Assembly (NCBI GenBank): GCA_017399865.1
Contig: JAFQAT010000001.1
Span: 1 to 54,425, forward strand
Length of the DNA stretch: 54,425 nucleotides
Source: Bacteroidales bacterium
Lineage (GTDB): Bacteria > Bacteroidota > Bacteroidia > Bacteroidales > UBA932
Reading direction: 5' to 3'
Positions 24,639-32,755 of this stretch are shown piece by piece. How positions within the stretch are numbered: position 1 is the stretch's first letter; every line of letters begins with the position of its first letter. The translations under genes and the position numbers were made by a program. The notes below the pieces were generated by a model that saw nothing but the letters and a program-made list of their open reading frames with translations, made no database searches and was not told the DNA's origin.

Positions 24639-26773
24639 TTGAGTATAAGTCTTATAGTTTCACCTTTCCGGCATTCCGTACCAGCCTCCGGTATCTGTTT
24701 CACCACATGGCCGATTCCTTCGTACTGGCACTTGTATCCGTTGTTCTCTATCGCGTATAAAGCGTCCTTCAATCCTTTTCCCACGACATCCGGTACCGGG
24801 ATGACCGAACCGCTGACCGTAGGTATGTATTCGGGCTTCATTTCAGGAATCTCATTCCTTTTTTCATATTGTTCTCCCCATCTGCTGTCCAGAGACCATA
24901 TCTGATCGACCAGTTCCCTGAAGGTCATGGCAGGAATCACACCTCCGTAGACGCTTCGCGCAGTAGGTTTGGTATATACCGTTACAATTGCCGTGTACTG
25001 CGGATCTTCGGCAGGGAAGAACCCTACGAATGTCGCCTGATACTTCCTTTTCCCGTCAATGTCCTTGTACGGATCACTGCTTCCTTTCCTTTCCGACTGG
25101 TCCAGTACCATACGTGCCGTACCGGTCTTTCCCGCGACCGTACATTTCGCATTCTTCAGTCTCGTCGCTCCAGTACCCTCCAGAGTCACCATCGTCAGAG
25201 CCTTGGTCAGAGAATCTGCCGTCGCTTTTGAAAATGCTGAGGCATTCAGGATCTCAGGACCGAATTTCTGCACTACACGTCCTTTCTGCTCATGTGTCTC
25301 GATTATGTACGGCTTCATGATCTTTCCCTTGTTGGCGATCGCGTTGTAGAAGGTCGCGATGTTCAACGGAGTCTCCATGACCGAATAACCGATCGCTGTT
25401 GAAGGAAGCGTAGACCTGCTCCATCCTGCGGATTTCGGATCCGGAACCTTTGACTTCGTGCCGCCTTTTTCCTCAAGATCAAAAGCATATGCATCATTGA
25501 GCTTGTATTCATAGAGCTTGTCTATGAATTTCTCCGGCTTGTCGTTATAATGGTCAAGAACCAGTCTTCTGAATACGTAGTTCGACGAAATCTTGAATCC
25601 GTCCTGTACGCTTATCGAACTTGTCTTCTTGTCTCTTTCCCAATTGGTTATGTAATGGTCGGCCGTGATTTCCGGCATCTCGGCAATCCTGCCATGGTTG
25701 GTCGGTATCGTCTCGCCAAGCTTTACATGCCCGTCTTCAAGAAGTGCTGCAAGAGTAACCGCCTTGAAGATCGAACCGGGTTCTCCCGGGCGTCCTATTG
25801 CCATGTTGAAGTATTCTCCCAGGTCTCCCTTGCTGTTTCTCTGGAGGTTGACCATGGCTCTTACCGCTCCTGTCTTCACGTCAAGAACTACGACACATCC
25901 TCCTTCTATCTCCATGTCGTCGCCGATGTTCTTTCTCAACGACCTGTCTGCTATGTCCTGGATGTCTATGTCTATAGTCGTCCTGATGTCCTTTCCATGC
26001 TCAACTTCGGTGATCGTGCTGTCCGGGTCGGCAATGCTTCCCTTGTCGGTCTGCTTCATCCATTGCAGACCTTCCTTTCCGTGGAGTACATAGTCATACT
26101 GGCCCTCGATACCTACATATCTGCTCTCCTGCGGATTCTCCTTGTTTATCCTGACGTCACCGATGATCCTGCCCGCAAGAGTCCCGTAAGGATACTGCCT
26201 CGTATCCACCTCCGTCATCTTCATTCCTCCCTTGTACTGACCCTCCCTGAACAGAGGAAGTTCCTTCAGCTTGAGGTATGTCTTATGGTCTACACTCTTG
26301 GATATCAGTACGTTTCTCCTGCCGTTGTCGCGGCTGTTCAGTATGAGCGTATAGTAATAGTCCGCGGTCTTGCCGTCCTTTGCCAGCACCTTTGGAAGCT
26401 CGTTGCTGAGGAGTCTTGCCTTTTCTCTCCATGCCCTTTCCAGAGAGTCTGTCTCCCTGGCAGTCTTCTTGGCATTGAACTCGTCCTTCAGCACGGCACA
26501 GTCCATGTGTATGTCGTACATAGGCGTCGAGATGGCAAGAAGCTTACCGTTGATATCCATGATGGAACCTCTTTCCGGCTTTATCTTCCTGTCGGTCTTC
26601 CTGGGCTGGAAGTACTCGAGAGTGTCCGGATCCGGTTCCCAGAAATACTGGATGTTGACGATCCTGACTATCAGCACGACCGAAAGGACCAGGAAAGAGC
26701 AATACAGATACCACAGGATCTTGCTGATCCTGTGCTTATCCTCTTCCTGCTGTCTTCTGTTCATTCTTGCCAT
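24635..26773 (-). CDS. ftsI: Septal D,D-transpeptidase FtsI (PBP3) with PASTA domain
   Basis: 712 residues. A basic start, one membrane helix (ILWYLYCSFLVLSVVLIVRI), an N-terminal dimerisation domain (KPERGSIMDINGKLLA), and the penicillin-binding transpeptidase with all three motifs: active-site SIFK in RPGEPGSIFKAVTLAALLE, SSN in KISSNYVFRR, and KTGT in TVAGKTGTARM. The last 55 residues (IPVPDVVGKGLKDALYAIEN onward) form one PASTA domain, usual for Bacteroidetes FtsI. It crosslinks septal peptidoglycan with FtsW as partner. It starts 6 bp after the FtsL-like gene. Confidence 0.96.
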   Translation of the reverse strand: MARMNRRQQEEDKHRISKILWYLYCSFLVLSVVLIVRIVNIQYFWEPDPDTLEYFQPRKTDRKIKPERGSIMDINGKLLAISTPMYDIHMDCAVLKDEFNAKKTARETDSLERAWREKARLLSNELPKVLAKDGKTADYYYTLILNSRDNGRRNVLISKSVDHKTYLKLKELPLFREGQYKGGMKMTEVDTRQYPYGTLAGRIIGDVRINKENPQESRYVGIEGQYDYVLHGKEGLQWMKQTDKGSIADPDSTITEVEHGKDIRTTIDIDIQDIADRSLRKNIGDDMEIEGGCVVVLDVKTGAVRAMVNLQRNSKGDLGEYFNMAIGRPGEPGSIFKAVTLAALLEDGHVKLGETIPTNHGRIAEMPEITADHYITNWERDKKTSSISVQDGFKISSNYVFRRLVLDHYNDKPEKFIDKLYEYKLNDAYAFDLEEKGGTKSKVPDPKSAGWSRSTLPSTAIGYSVMETPLNIATFYNAIANKGKIMKPYIIETHEQKGRVVQKFGPEILNASAFSKATADSLTKALTMVTLEGTGATRLKNAKCTVAGKTGTARMVLDQSERKGSSDPYKDIDGKRKYQATFVGFFPAEDPQYTAIVTVYTKPTARSVYGGVIPAMTFRELVDQIWSLDSRWGEQYEKRNEIPEMKPEYIPTVSGSVIPVPDVVGKGLKDALYAIENNGYKCQYEGIGHVVKQIPEAGTECRKGETIRLILK

Positions 26774-26779
26774 TTCAGT

Positions 26780-27154
26780 CTACTTCAATACATCTGCCGG
26801 CTTTTCCGGTGACTTTACCTTTGACCCTGCGTCCTCAAGCATCTTCTCCACGGTCGCAATCCTCTCGAGGCTGACCAGCTCATATGTCTTCTGCGCGTGC
26901 TCGATCTTCAAGGTCTTTATCCTGTCGTTGTTCTTCTGTACCCTCAGCATGGTCTGCTCCGCGTGGTAGCTCAGCCATATGCTGATGCATCCCAGCAGGA
27001 ACAGATACAGGATATAAGGCAGGGCCCTGTCGACCCTCAGTCTGGTCAGAAGATCTCCGCGTCCCAGGGAGATGAAGAACTCCTTGATGGCGCTTCCGAT
27101 TTTCTTCCAGCTTATGTTTATCCCTGGCCTCATATCTCTATTCCTTTTCTGCAA
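26780..27154 (-). CDS. ftsL: FtsL-like division protein
   Basis: 124 residues. A basic cytoplasmic segment, one membrane helix (LPYILYLFLLGCISIWLSYH) and a periplasmic helix with heptad-like spacing (EQTMLRVQKNNDRIKTLKIE) give the FtsL bitopic coiled-coil layout. Sequence identity in this family is very low; the assignment rests on topology and on the place between rsmH and ftsI. It should join FtsQ and the divisome to activate FtsWI. The first ATG overlaps rsmH by 17 bp; an ATG at 27133 would avoid the overlap. Confidence 0.8.
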   Translation of the reverse strand: MQKRNRDMRPGINISWKKIGSAIKEFFISLGRGDLLTRLRVDRALPYILYLFLLGCISIWLSYHAEQTMLRVQKNNDRIKTLKIEHAQKTYELVSLERIATVEKMLEDAGSKVKSPEKPADVLK

Positions 27155-28043
27155 TCCTTAGTTTTGCGCTTCGTGCCCTTGTGTTTGATGCTATCTCGCT
27201 TTCCTGCGGCAGTATCGGTTTTCTGTTGACTGCCTTCAGAGGGGCTTTCGAGTTGCCGTAGAAATCCTTCTCCACCTTTCCGTCGATGTTTCCCGACTTT
27301 ATGAAGTTCTTGACCATCCTGTCTTCGAGGGAGTGGTATGTTATTACCACCAGCTTTCCTCCCGGCTTGAGGGACCTTGCCGCTCCGGCCAGGAACTTCT
27401 CTAGAGATTTCATCTCCTGGTTCACTTCTATCCTCAATGCCTGGTATACCTTGGCCAGGAACTTATGCTCCGCGAATTTCGGCAGGGCGCTTTCTATGGC
27501 CTTGCCCAAATCATTGGTCGTCTCTATCCTTGCTGTTTCCCTTGCTTTGCAGATCAACTGGGCTATCCTCCTGCTGTTGTCGACCTCTCCGTACAGTCTG
27601 AGGATATTCCCGATCTCCTCCTGCTCATAGTCGTTGACGATGTCAGCGGCAGTCATCCGGGCTTCCTGATTCATCCTCATGTCCAGCGGCGCATCATATC
27701 TGAAAGAAAATCCTCTTTCCGCCGTGTCGAACTGGTGGGACGACACTCCGAGGTCTGCGAGCACACCGTCAATACCTTCGGGATAACCTTGATGGATGAC
27801 ATGGTTGTGGATCCAGCGGAAATCGCTTCTTATCAGCGTAAGTCTTTGATCGTCAGGCTTGTTTGCGATGGCGTCGCTGTCCCGGTCAAATGAAATCAGA
27901 TGCCCCTCAGGAGAAAGTCTTCTGAGGATCTCGCGGCTGTGGCCTCCTCCGCCGAAGGTGGCATCAGCATATATTCCTGACGATGAGCCGATCAAAGCGG
28001 AAACGCTTTCATCAAGCAGAACTGGGATGTGGTATTCGGACAT
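27138..28043 (-). CDS. rsmH: 16S rRNA m4C1402 methyltransferase RsmH
   Basis: 301 residues. Methylates N4 of C1402 in the 16S rRNA decoding centre with S-adenosylmethionine. The start YHIPVLLDESVSALI, the SAM loop YADATFGGGGHSREIL, GVLADLGVSSHQFDTAERGFSFR, LDMRMNQEARMTAADIVN and VITYHSLEDRMVKNFIKS are all signature segments of MraW/RsmH. It follows mraZ by 17 bp as in nearly all bacteria. Confidence 0.97.
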   Translation of the reverse strand: MSEYHIPVLLDESVSALIGSSSGIYADATFGGGGHSREILRRLSPEGHLISFDRDSDAIANKPDDQRLTLIRSDFRWIHNHVIHQGYPEGIDGVLADLGVSSHQFDTAERGFSFRYDAPLDMRMNQEARMTAADIVNDYEQEEIGNILRLYGEVDNSRRIAQLICKARETARIETTNDLGKAIESALPKFAEHKFLAKVYQALRIEVNQEMKSLEKFLAGAARSLKPGGKLVVITYHSLEDRMVKNFIKSGNIDGKVEKDFYGNSKAPLKAVNRKPILPQESEIASNTRARSAKLRIAEKE

Positions 28044-28060
28044 GTTCAGGCCTCCTTTCT

Positions 28061-28528
28061 TTAAATGCGACCCGCTATCTTCTTGCCCATCATCCTGAAG
28101 TCTTCAGGCGAGAGGCTTCCTCCTTCCAGTTCTTCTTTTGCCCAGATCTCTACCTTGTAGTCCACACCGAGGAAGACGACTTCCTTTTCGATTCCGGCCT
28201 TTTCAAGGATTTCCTTGGGTATTGTGATTCTGCCGAGCTTCGCATCCGGGACAACTGTCACGGTGTCGCTCATATATGTCCTCCAATAACGCATGTGGTC
28301 TTCATCAAAGGCGAGGTCGAGCTTCGCTCTGACCGCCTGCGACATGTTCGCCCATTCCTGCTTCGTGTACATTTCCAGGCAGTTTGAATACATGTCTTTT
28401 CTGATGACGAATTCCATCTGGTCAGCAGGCACGACGCTCTTGATGCCAGAAGGAATCACGAGTCTTCCCTTGTCATCGACCTTAGCGCTATGTTTGCCGA
28501 AAAATCCAGTCATCTCCATTGAAGTCAT
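28061..28528 (-). CDS. mraZ: Transcriptional regulator MraZ
   Basis: 155 residues, two AbrB/SpoVT-like swapped-hairpin domains: AKVDDKGRLVIPSGIK near the start and DAKLGRITIPKEILEKAG in the second half. In other bacteria MraZ binds tandem short repeats in front of its own gene and controls the dcw operon; a matching four-box array lies at 28551-28590. First gene of the 13-gene cluster. The start is uncertain: ATGs at 28528, 28519 and 28513 are in frame and the promoter lies very close, so one of the shorter forms may be used. Confidence 0.93.
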   Translation of the reverse strand: MTSMEMTGFFGKHSAKVDDKGRLVIPSGIKSVVPADQMEFVIRKDMYSNCLEMYTKQEWANMSQAVRAKLDLAFDEDHMRYWRTYMSDTVTVVPDAKLGRITIPKEILEKAGIEKEVVFLGVDYKVEIWAKEELEGGSLSPEDFRMMGKKIAGRI

Positions 28529-28536
28529 AAGTGTGG

Positions 28537-28544
28537 CAAAATTA
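28537..28544 (-). promoter_or_regulatory. -7 element for mraZ and the dcw operon
   Basis: Minus-strand TAATTTTG matches TAnnTTTG. Transcription would start near 28532, giving a leader of a few nt to about 19 nt depending on the mraZ start used. Confidence 0.55.
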
Positions 28545-28550
28545 GGAATA

Positions 28551-28590
28551 ATTTTCCACTTTGTTCCACATTTTTACATTTTTTTCCACA
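28551..28590 (-). promoter_or_regulatory. MraZ operator: four tandem 10-bp boxes
   Basis: Read on the minus strand, four consecutive decamers are TGTGGAAAAA, AATGTAAAAA, TGTGGAACAA and AGTGGAAAAT, each with a (T/G)G(G/T)-A-rich core at exact 10-bp period. This matches the MraZ boxes known from other phyla (GTG-type repeats with a 9-10-bp period). The array covers the expected -33 region of the mraZ promoter, consistent with control of the dcw operon by its own first product. Confidence 0.7.
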
Positions 28591-28640
28591 ATATTTTTAA
28601 CAGCCGTGCCTGAAGCACTTTCCGGCTATGTTTTTATTGC

Positions 28641-28648
28641 TATCTTTG
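28641..28648 (+). promoter_or_regulatory. -7 element for the M23 peptidase gene
   Basis: TATCTTTG, with a near -33 TTTC at 28619-28622 (18-bp spacing). The G lies 5 bp before the ATG at 28654, so the message would be leaderless or nearly so. Confidence 0.55.
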
Positions 28649-28653
28649 CCGGC

Positions 28654-29913
28654 ATGAAAACATTCGCAAAACTTATTTTTATGTTCGCTGCTTTCCTTGC
28701 CATGGCTGTGTCCTGCGGGAGGGAGAAGCCTTCATCCGATGAAGCATGCGATATATGTGCTGATACAGTGGCGGTGGAGCATCCGCTGGGTTTCTGTCCT
28801 GACTCTCTGAGAGTTACGGAAGGAAAGGTGAAGAACGGACAGTTCTTCTCGACCCTTCTCGGATCGCTCGGAATGTCTGCCCAGGAGGCATACAACCTTA
28901 CCCAGGCATGTGGTGAGGTCTTCGATGTGAAGACCCTTCGTGTCGGCCAGACATACAGAGCCTATTTCGACAGCGGAGACTGCCTTCAGTATCTTGTCTA
29001 TGACCGTGACCGCGCCAGCAGCATTGTGTTCTCATGCAGGTCTCCATATGATGCGTGGATATATGAAAAGCCCGTCAGCATCGAGCAGAAATATGCCGAT
29101 GTGACTATAAGCAGCTCGCTTTGGAATGATATGATAGCGGCAGATGTTTCGCCTCTTCTGATTGTCAGCCTTTCCGATATATACGCATGGACTGTGGATT
29201 TCTTCGCCCTCCAGAAAGGAGACCGCTTCAGGGTTCTGTATGAGGAAAGGATGTGCGATGGGGAAGTGATAGCGGTCGATACCGTGCGTTATGCCGTCTT
29301 CAGCCATGCCGGCGAGGATTTTCCGATGGTGATGTACAACCAGAAGGACGGCGGAAACATCTGGTGGAACGAGAAGGGGGAAAGCATGAGAAAGGCCTTC
29401 CTGAAGGCTCCACTCAACTATTCGCGCATCAGCTCGGGCTTCTCATATGCCAGAAGACATCCTGTTACGCGTAAGGTTCAGCCGCACACAGGTGTCGACT
29501 ATGCGGCTCCGAAAGGCACTCCTGTCATGAGCATCGGCGACGGCGTCGTGACAAGCATGAAGTATGAAGGCGCAGGAGGAAATACAGTCAGGATCAGACA
29601 TAACTCGGTCTATTCCACAGCATACCTTCATCTTTCGAAATATGGTCCGGGTCTTAAACCAGGACAGAGGGTCCGCCAGGGCCAGGTCATCGGATATGTC
29701 GGTTCGACCGGCCGTTCGACCGGTCCGCATCTGGACTTCCGCGTATGGAAGAACGGCACTCCTATCAATCCTCTGAAGATGGAGTCTCCTCCGGCAGAAC
29801 CTATAAAGAAAGAGAATCTTCCTGCATTCAATCAGACAATGGGAATATATCAGGCCCAGGTCGATACCATCCGGGCCCGCTCGATTGCAGCACAGCTATT
29901 TGAGCTGCTTTAG
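28654..29913 (+). CDS. M23 family metallopeptidase, predicted lipoprotein
   Basis: 419 residues from the chosen ATG, which gives a lipoprotein signal (MKTFAKLIFMFAAFLAMAVS followed by Cys). An upstream in-frame start at 28561 lacks a signal and lies in the mraZ operator. The N-terminal half resembles LysM/OapA-like regions of Bacteroidetes M23 proteins. The C-terminal LytM domain has HTGVDYAAPKGTPV (first zinc His and Asp), GNTVRIRHNSVYSTAYLHLSKY and STGRSTGPHLDFRVWKNG. The usual HxH is HLD here, so the third zinc ligand is changed. It probably cuts peptidoglycan crosslinks or activates other hydrolases during division, as the divergent dcw cluster suggests. Confidence 0.88.
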   Translation: MKTFAKLIFMFAAFLAMAVSCGREKPSSDEACDICADTVAVEHPLGFCPDSLRVTEGKVKNGQFFSTLLGSLGMSAQEAYNLTQACGEVFDVKTLRVGQTYRAYFDSGDCLQYLVYDRDRASSIVFSCRSPYDAWIYEKPVSIEQKYADVTISSSLWNDMIAADVSPLLIVSLSDIYAWTVDFFALQKGDRFRVLYEERMCDGEVIAVDTVRYAVFSHAGEDFPMVMYNQKDGGNIWWNEKGESMRKAFLKAPLNYSRISSGFSYARRHPVTRKVQPHTGVDYAAPKGTPVMSIGDGVVTSMKYEGAGGNTVRIRHNSVYSTAYLHLSKYGPGLKPGQRVRQGQVIGYVGSTGRSTGPHLDFRVWKNGTPINPLKMESPPAEPIKKENLPAFNQTMGIYQAQVDTIRARSIAAQLFELL

Positions 29914-29926
29914 GGTTTTCTGAACA

Positions 29927-30002
29927 TGACAAGCCGTCGGCTGTGGCTCGCTACGCAGAAGCATGGGTATATGCTCCGTCGTCCACAGCCGACGGCTTGT
30001 CA
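29927..30002. terminator. Structured bidirectional terminator-like element 1 (conserved core)
   Basis: Perfect 20-bp arms (29927-29946 and 29983-30002; arm core GACAAGCCGTCGGCTGTGG) flank a 36-nt core, 29947-29982, with an inner hairpin AGCATG-GGTA-TATGCT. It lies between convergent genes. The core matches the reverse complement of the element at 36552-36616 at 27 of the first 32 positions, although the stems are mostly different sequences. Confidence 0.8.
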
Positions 30003-30014
30003 GTTAGTTCTGTC

Positions 30015-30659
30015 CTATAACAGATTATAGATGTCGGATACCTTCCGTCTGATCGCATCGTCATCAGCGATGATGTCCTGCAGTTCTGAAAGGCGGACTG
30101 CATTGTCGCTCCACGGTATCCATAACTTGAGATAGCCTCCGCGTCCGTATTTCTCGCGCAGGTGGGCGACAGCCCTTTCGATATGACCCTCTCTGTCCAG
30201 TTCCGGGTAATGCTTCTGACCGAACTGTATCGTGCGGCGGATTATTGTATCTCCGTCGATTACCCTGTCAGCTTCAGCTACCAGCATACCGTAGATGCTT
30301 CTTGGAGCTGACTTTCCTGAGGCACGGTGGTCTTCAGCGACCTGTGCAATGGTCTCGACCTCTTCTTCGTTGAACCATTCCCTCAGCTTTGCGTCCGCGC
30401 GGATTATCTTTCCGGAATCCATGTGGTGATTCTCCCTGCCGTTTACAAGCCCCAGGTCGTGGCAGGCTGCAGCCGTCAGAAGAATGTCCCGTCTGACTTG
30501 TATGTCACATGCCGGCATCCTGCCCAGCAGTTCCATGGCCTGGCTGATGACTGTCAGAGCATGGTCTTCCCTATGCGCGGCGTCAAAGCCGGCATATCGG
30601 GGAACTATCTCATCGTAGATATATTGCTCCAGAGCTGTCATTTCGGAAGATACTACCAT
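30015..30659 (-). CDS. HD-domain phosphohydrolase
   Basis: 214 residues from the chosen start. Metal-dependent HD hydrolase: an early HREDHALTVISQAMELL segment, the HD motif in LTAAACHDLGLVNGRENHHMDSG, then VAEDHRASGKSAPRS and a later conserved Asp in EADRVIDGDTI. Such enzymes cleave nucleotide phosphates; the substrate is unknown. The ATG at 30659 overlaps the stop of the nitroreductase gene (ATGGTAG); an ATG at 30641 (MTALEQ) is the alternative. The longer frame to 30821 runs through the nitroreductase gene and is not credible. Ends next to structured element 1. Confidence 0.85.
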   Translation of the reverse strand: MVVSSEMTALEQYIYDEIVPRYAGFDAAHREDHALTVISQAMELLGRMPACDIQVRRDILLTAAACHDLGLVNGRENHHMDSGKIIRADAKLREWFNEEEVETIAQVAEDHRASGKSAPRSIYGMLVAEADRVIDGDTIIRRTIQFGQKHYPELDREGHIERAVAHLREKYGRGGYLKLWIPWSDNAVRLSELQDIIADDDAIRRKVSDIYNLL

Positions 30660-31252
30660 TTCCCGTAATGGATGTTTTCCGGCTTCCACTTGTCCTTCGG
30701 CTGCTCGTTGCCGGCAGGATGTCCGACAGGGATGCAGCAGAACGGCTGTACGTTGGAAGGCAGGTTCAGATAATCGTGAAGCTTCGGATAAAGGTCCTGG
30801 TTGGGATATACGCCTGTCCATACGGCTCCAAGTCCGAGAGCCTCGACTGCAAGGAGGAGGTTCTGTGTCGCAGCGGCGCAGTCCTGCTGCCAGTAGGGAT
30901 TCTCATTTCCTCCCATCCATGTCGTCTCTCCGCACACAACGATTGCAACCGGTGCCTGACGGAGCATCTTGGCATAAGGAAGTATTTCCGCAATCTCATC
31001 CAGCTGCTGTCTTTCAGACACGACGACAAATCTCCAAGGCTGGTAGTTTACTGCAGTAGGTGCTGCCATGGCTGCCTTAAGGATGGTCTGGATGTCAGAT
31101 TCGGAAACCGCGTCAGATGTATACTGGCGTACGCTTTTCCTGTTGTGGATGTTTTCCAGGACAGCATCGGCATTGCTGCCGGAACTGCAGCATGAATTCA
31201 TGGTAAATAAAGTCAAGGCCGAAACGGCGATGATTCTGATGATGTTTTTCAT
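30653..31252 (-). CDS. Nitroreductase family flavoprotein, predicted lipoprotein
   Basis: 199 residues. The N-terminus has a hydrophobic signal ending in a lipobox-like MNSCCSSGS, unusual for nitroreductases, which are mostly cytoplasmic. The rest is a compact FMN-dependent nitroreductase: HNRKSVRQYTSDAVSE (Arg/Ser FMN-phosphate loop), LKAAMAAPTAVNYQPWRFVVV, PYWQQDCAAATQNLLLAVEALGLGAVWTGVY, and PVGHPAGNEQPKDKW near the end. It would reduce nitro compounds, quinones or flavin-like substrates with NAD(P)H, yet the signal places it outside the cytoplasm, where these cofactors are scarce. Stop and start codons overlap with the HD hydrolase gene. Confidence 0.88.
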   Translation of the reverse strand: MKNIIRIIAVSALTLFTMNSCCSSGSNADAVLENIHNRKSVRQYTSDAVSESDIQTILKAAMAAPTAVNYQPWRFVVVSERQQLDEIAEILPYAKMLRQAPVAIVVCGETTWMGGNENPYWQQDCAAATQNLLLAVEALGLGAVWTGVYPNQDLYPKLHDYLNLPSNVQPFCCIPVGHPAGNEQPKDKWKPENIHYGKW

Positions 31253-31273
31253 AATGTCAAAATGTTATAATAA

Positions 31274-31328
31274 TCCCCATCGGGCGGAAAGCATTTCCCC
31301 TTATTCTCTGCTTTCCGACCGATGGGGA
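31274..31328 (-). terminator. Long-stem terminator after glyA
   Basis: TCCCCATCGGGCGGAAAGCA (31274-31293) and TGCTTTCCGACCGATGGGGA (31309-31328) pair at 19 of 20 positions around a 15-nt loop. On the minus strand it follows the glyA stop by 19 bp and is followed by TTATTATAACATTTT. Confidence 0.75.
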
Positions 31329-31347
31329 TAAATGTATTCAGAAAAGG

Positions 31348-32676
31348 TTAATATCTGTTAAGAGGCATTCCGTTGGTCTTCATGCGTACCTGCTTGCGCA
31401 CGGAAGCAAGAACCTCCTCGTATGCATCGCGTCCTTCCTCTGTCTTTCCTGCGATTAGGTCAAGGTTGGCCGCTGCGTTTGCGAGCACCTGATCGATCAG
31501 GTTCACGATGAACTCCATATCCTTCTCGACAAAGCCTCTTGAAGTGATGGCAGGGGTTCCTACGCGGATTCCCGAAGTCTGGAACGGTGTGCGTGAGTCG
31601 AACGGCACCATGTTCTTGTTGATGGTAATGTCTGCCTTTCCGAGCTCCTTCTCGGCAACCTTTCCTGTAAGTTCAGGGAACTTGCTGCGCAGGTCGATGA
31701 GCATGAGATGGTTGTCTGTTCCGCCAGACACGATCTTGTAGCCTCTTGTAGAGAATGCTTCTGCCATGGCCTGTGCGTTTGCTATCACCTGCTTCTGATA
31801 TTCCTTGTACTCTGGCTGGAGAGCCTCGTAGAACGATACCGCCTTTGCAGCGATGCAATGCTCGAGAGGACCGCCCTGGACGCCTGGGAACACGCTTGAG
31901 TTGAGGATCTGCGACATCTTCTTAACGACGCCCTTAGGTGTGGTGAGACCCCATGGGTTGTCGAAGTCCTTGCCCATGAGGATGATGCCGCCGCGTGGAC
32001 CGCGGAGCGTCTTGTGGGTCGTTGATGTCACGATATGTGCATATTTCACAGGATTGCTGAGGAGGCCTGCAGCGATAAGTCCGGCTGTATGGGCCATGTC
32101 TATCCAGAGGATCGCACCTACCTTGTCGGCGATCTCGCGCATGCGGGCATAGTCCCATTCCCTTGAGTATGCCGATGCACCTCCGATGATGAGCTTCGGC
32201 TTGAATTCAAGCGCCCTCTGCTCCATCTGGTCATAGTCGATCATACCTGTGCTCTCCTTGAGCCCGTAAGCAACCGCATTGTAGAGGATTCCTGACATGT
32301 TGACAGGAGAGCCATGGGTGAGGTGGCCTCCGTGCGCAAGGTCGAGACCCATGAATGTCTCGCCCGGCTTGAGGCATGCCATCATTACTGCCATGTTTGC
32401 CTGCGCTCCTGAGTGCGGCTGTACGTTGGCATATTCCGCCTCGAAGATCTCGCACAGCCTGTCTATGGCAAGTTGCTCAATCTGGTCAACGACCTCGCAT
32501 CCGCCGTAATATCTCGCTCCCGGATAACCCTCGGCGTATTTGTTGGTACAGATTGAACCAAGAGCTTCCAGCACCTGTTCGCTTACATAGTTTTCAGACG
32601 CAATCAGCTCTATGCCAGAGGTCTGTCTGTCTTCTTCCTTCTTGATCAGATTGAAAATTTGTACATCCTGTCTCAT
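31348..32676 (-). CDS. glyA: Serine hydroxymethyltransferase
   Basis: 442 residues from the chosen start. PLP enzyme that converts serine and tetrahydrofolate to glycine and methylene-tetrahydrofolate. Strong signatures: [54 protein letters not shown], the PLP lysine loop [20 protein letters not shown] and [16 protein letters not shown]. The ATG at 32676 (MRQDVQIF) matches where family members begin; starts at 32685 or 32700 (TTG) would add residues close to the -7 element. Ends in a long-stem terminator. Confidence 0.97.
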   Translation of the reverse strand: MRQDVQIFNLIKKEEDRQTSGIELIASENYVSEQVLEALGSICTNKYAEGYPGARYYGGCEVVDQIEQLAIDRLCEIFEAEYANVQPHSGAQANMAVMMACLKPGETFMGLDLAHGGHLTHGSPVNMSGILYNAVAYGLKESTGMIDYDQMEQRALEFKPKLIIGGASAYSREWDYARMREIADKVGAILWIDMAHTAGLIAAGLLSNPVKYAHIVTSTTHKTLRGPRGGIILMGKDFDNPWGLTTPKGVVKKMSQILNSSVFPGVQGGPLEHCIAAKAVSFYEALQPEYKEYQKQVIANAQAMAEAFSTRGYKIVSGGTDNHLMLIDLRSKFPELTGKVAEKELGKADITINKNMVPFDSRTPFQTSGIRVGTPAITSRGFVEKDMEFIVNLIDQVLANAAANLDLIAGKTEEGRDAYEEVLASVRKQVRMKTNGMPLNRY

Positions 32677-32697
32677 ACGTATCATTTTTAGCGACTG

Positions 32698-32705
32698 CAA
32701 AATTA
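32698..32705 (-). promoter_or_regulatory. -7 element for glyA
   Basis: Minus-strand TAATTTTG; predicted leader of about 17 nt to the ATG at 32676. It is back to back with the trmH-like promoter, whose -7 element begins 20 bp away, so the two polymerase footprints overlap. Confidence 0.55.
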
Positions 32706-32725
32706 ATCATTTTTTGTTTTTTGAC

Positions 32726-32733
32726 TACCTTTG
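32726..32733 (+). promoter_or_regulatory. -7 element for the SpoU methyltransferase gene
   Basis: TACCTTTG matches TAnnTTTG; predicted leader of about 18 nt before the ATG at 32756. Confidence 0.5.
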
Positions 32734-32755
32734 CAACTATAACTTTTCGTCTTTT

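Noticed and set aside
25550-26812. Plus-strand open frame of 420 codons
   Set aside because: Antisense to ftsI, whose SIFK, SSN and KTGT motifs are on the minus strand.
30660-30821. Longer start for the HD hydrolase (268 codons)
   Set aside because: The extra 54 residues run through the end of the nitroreductase gene in another frame and look unlike the family.
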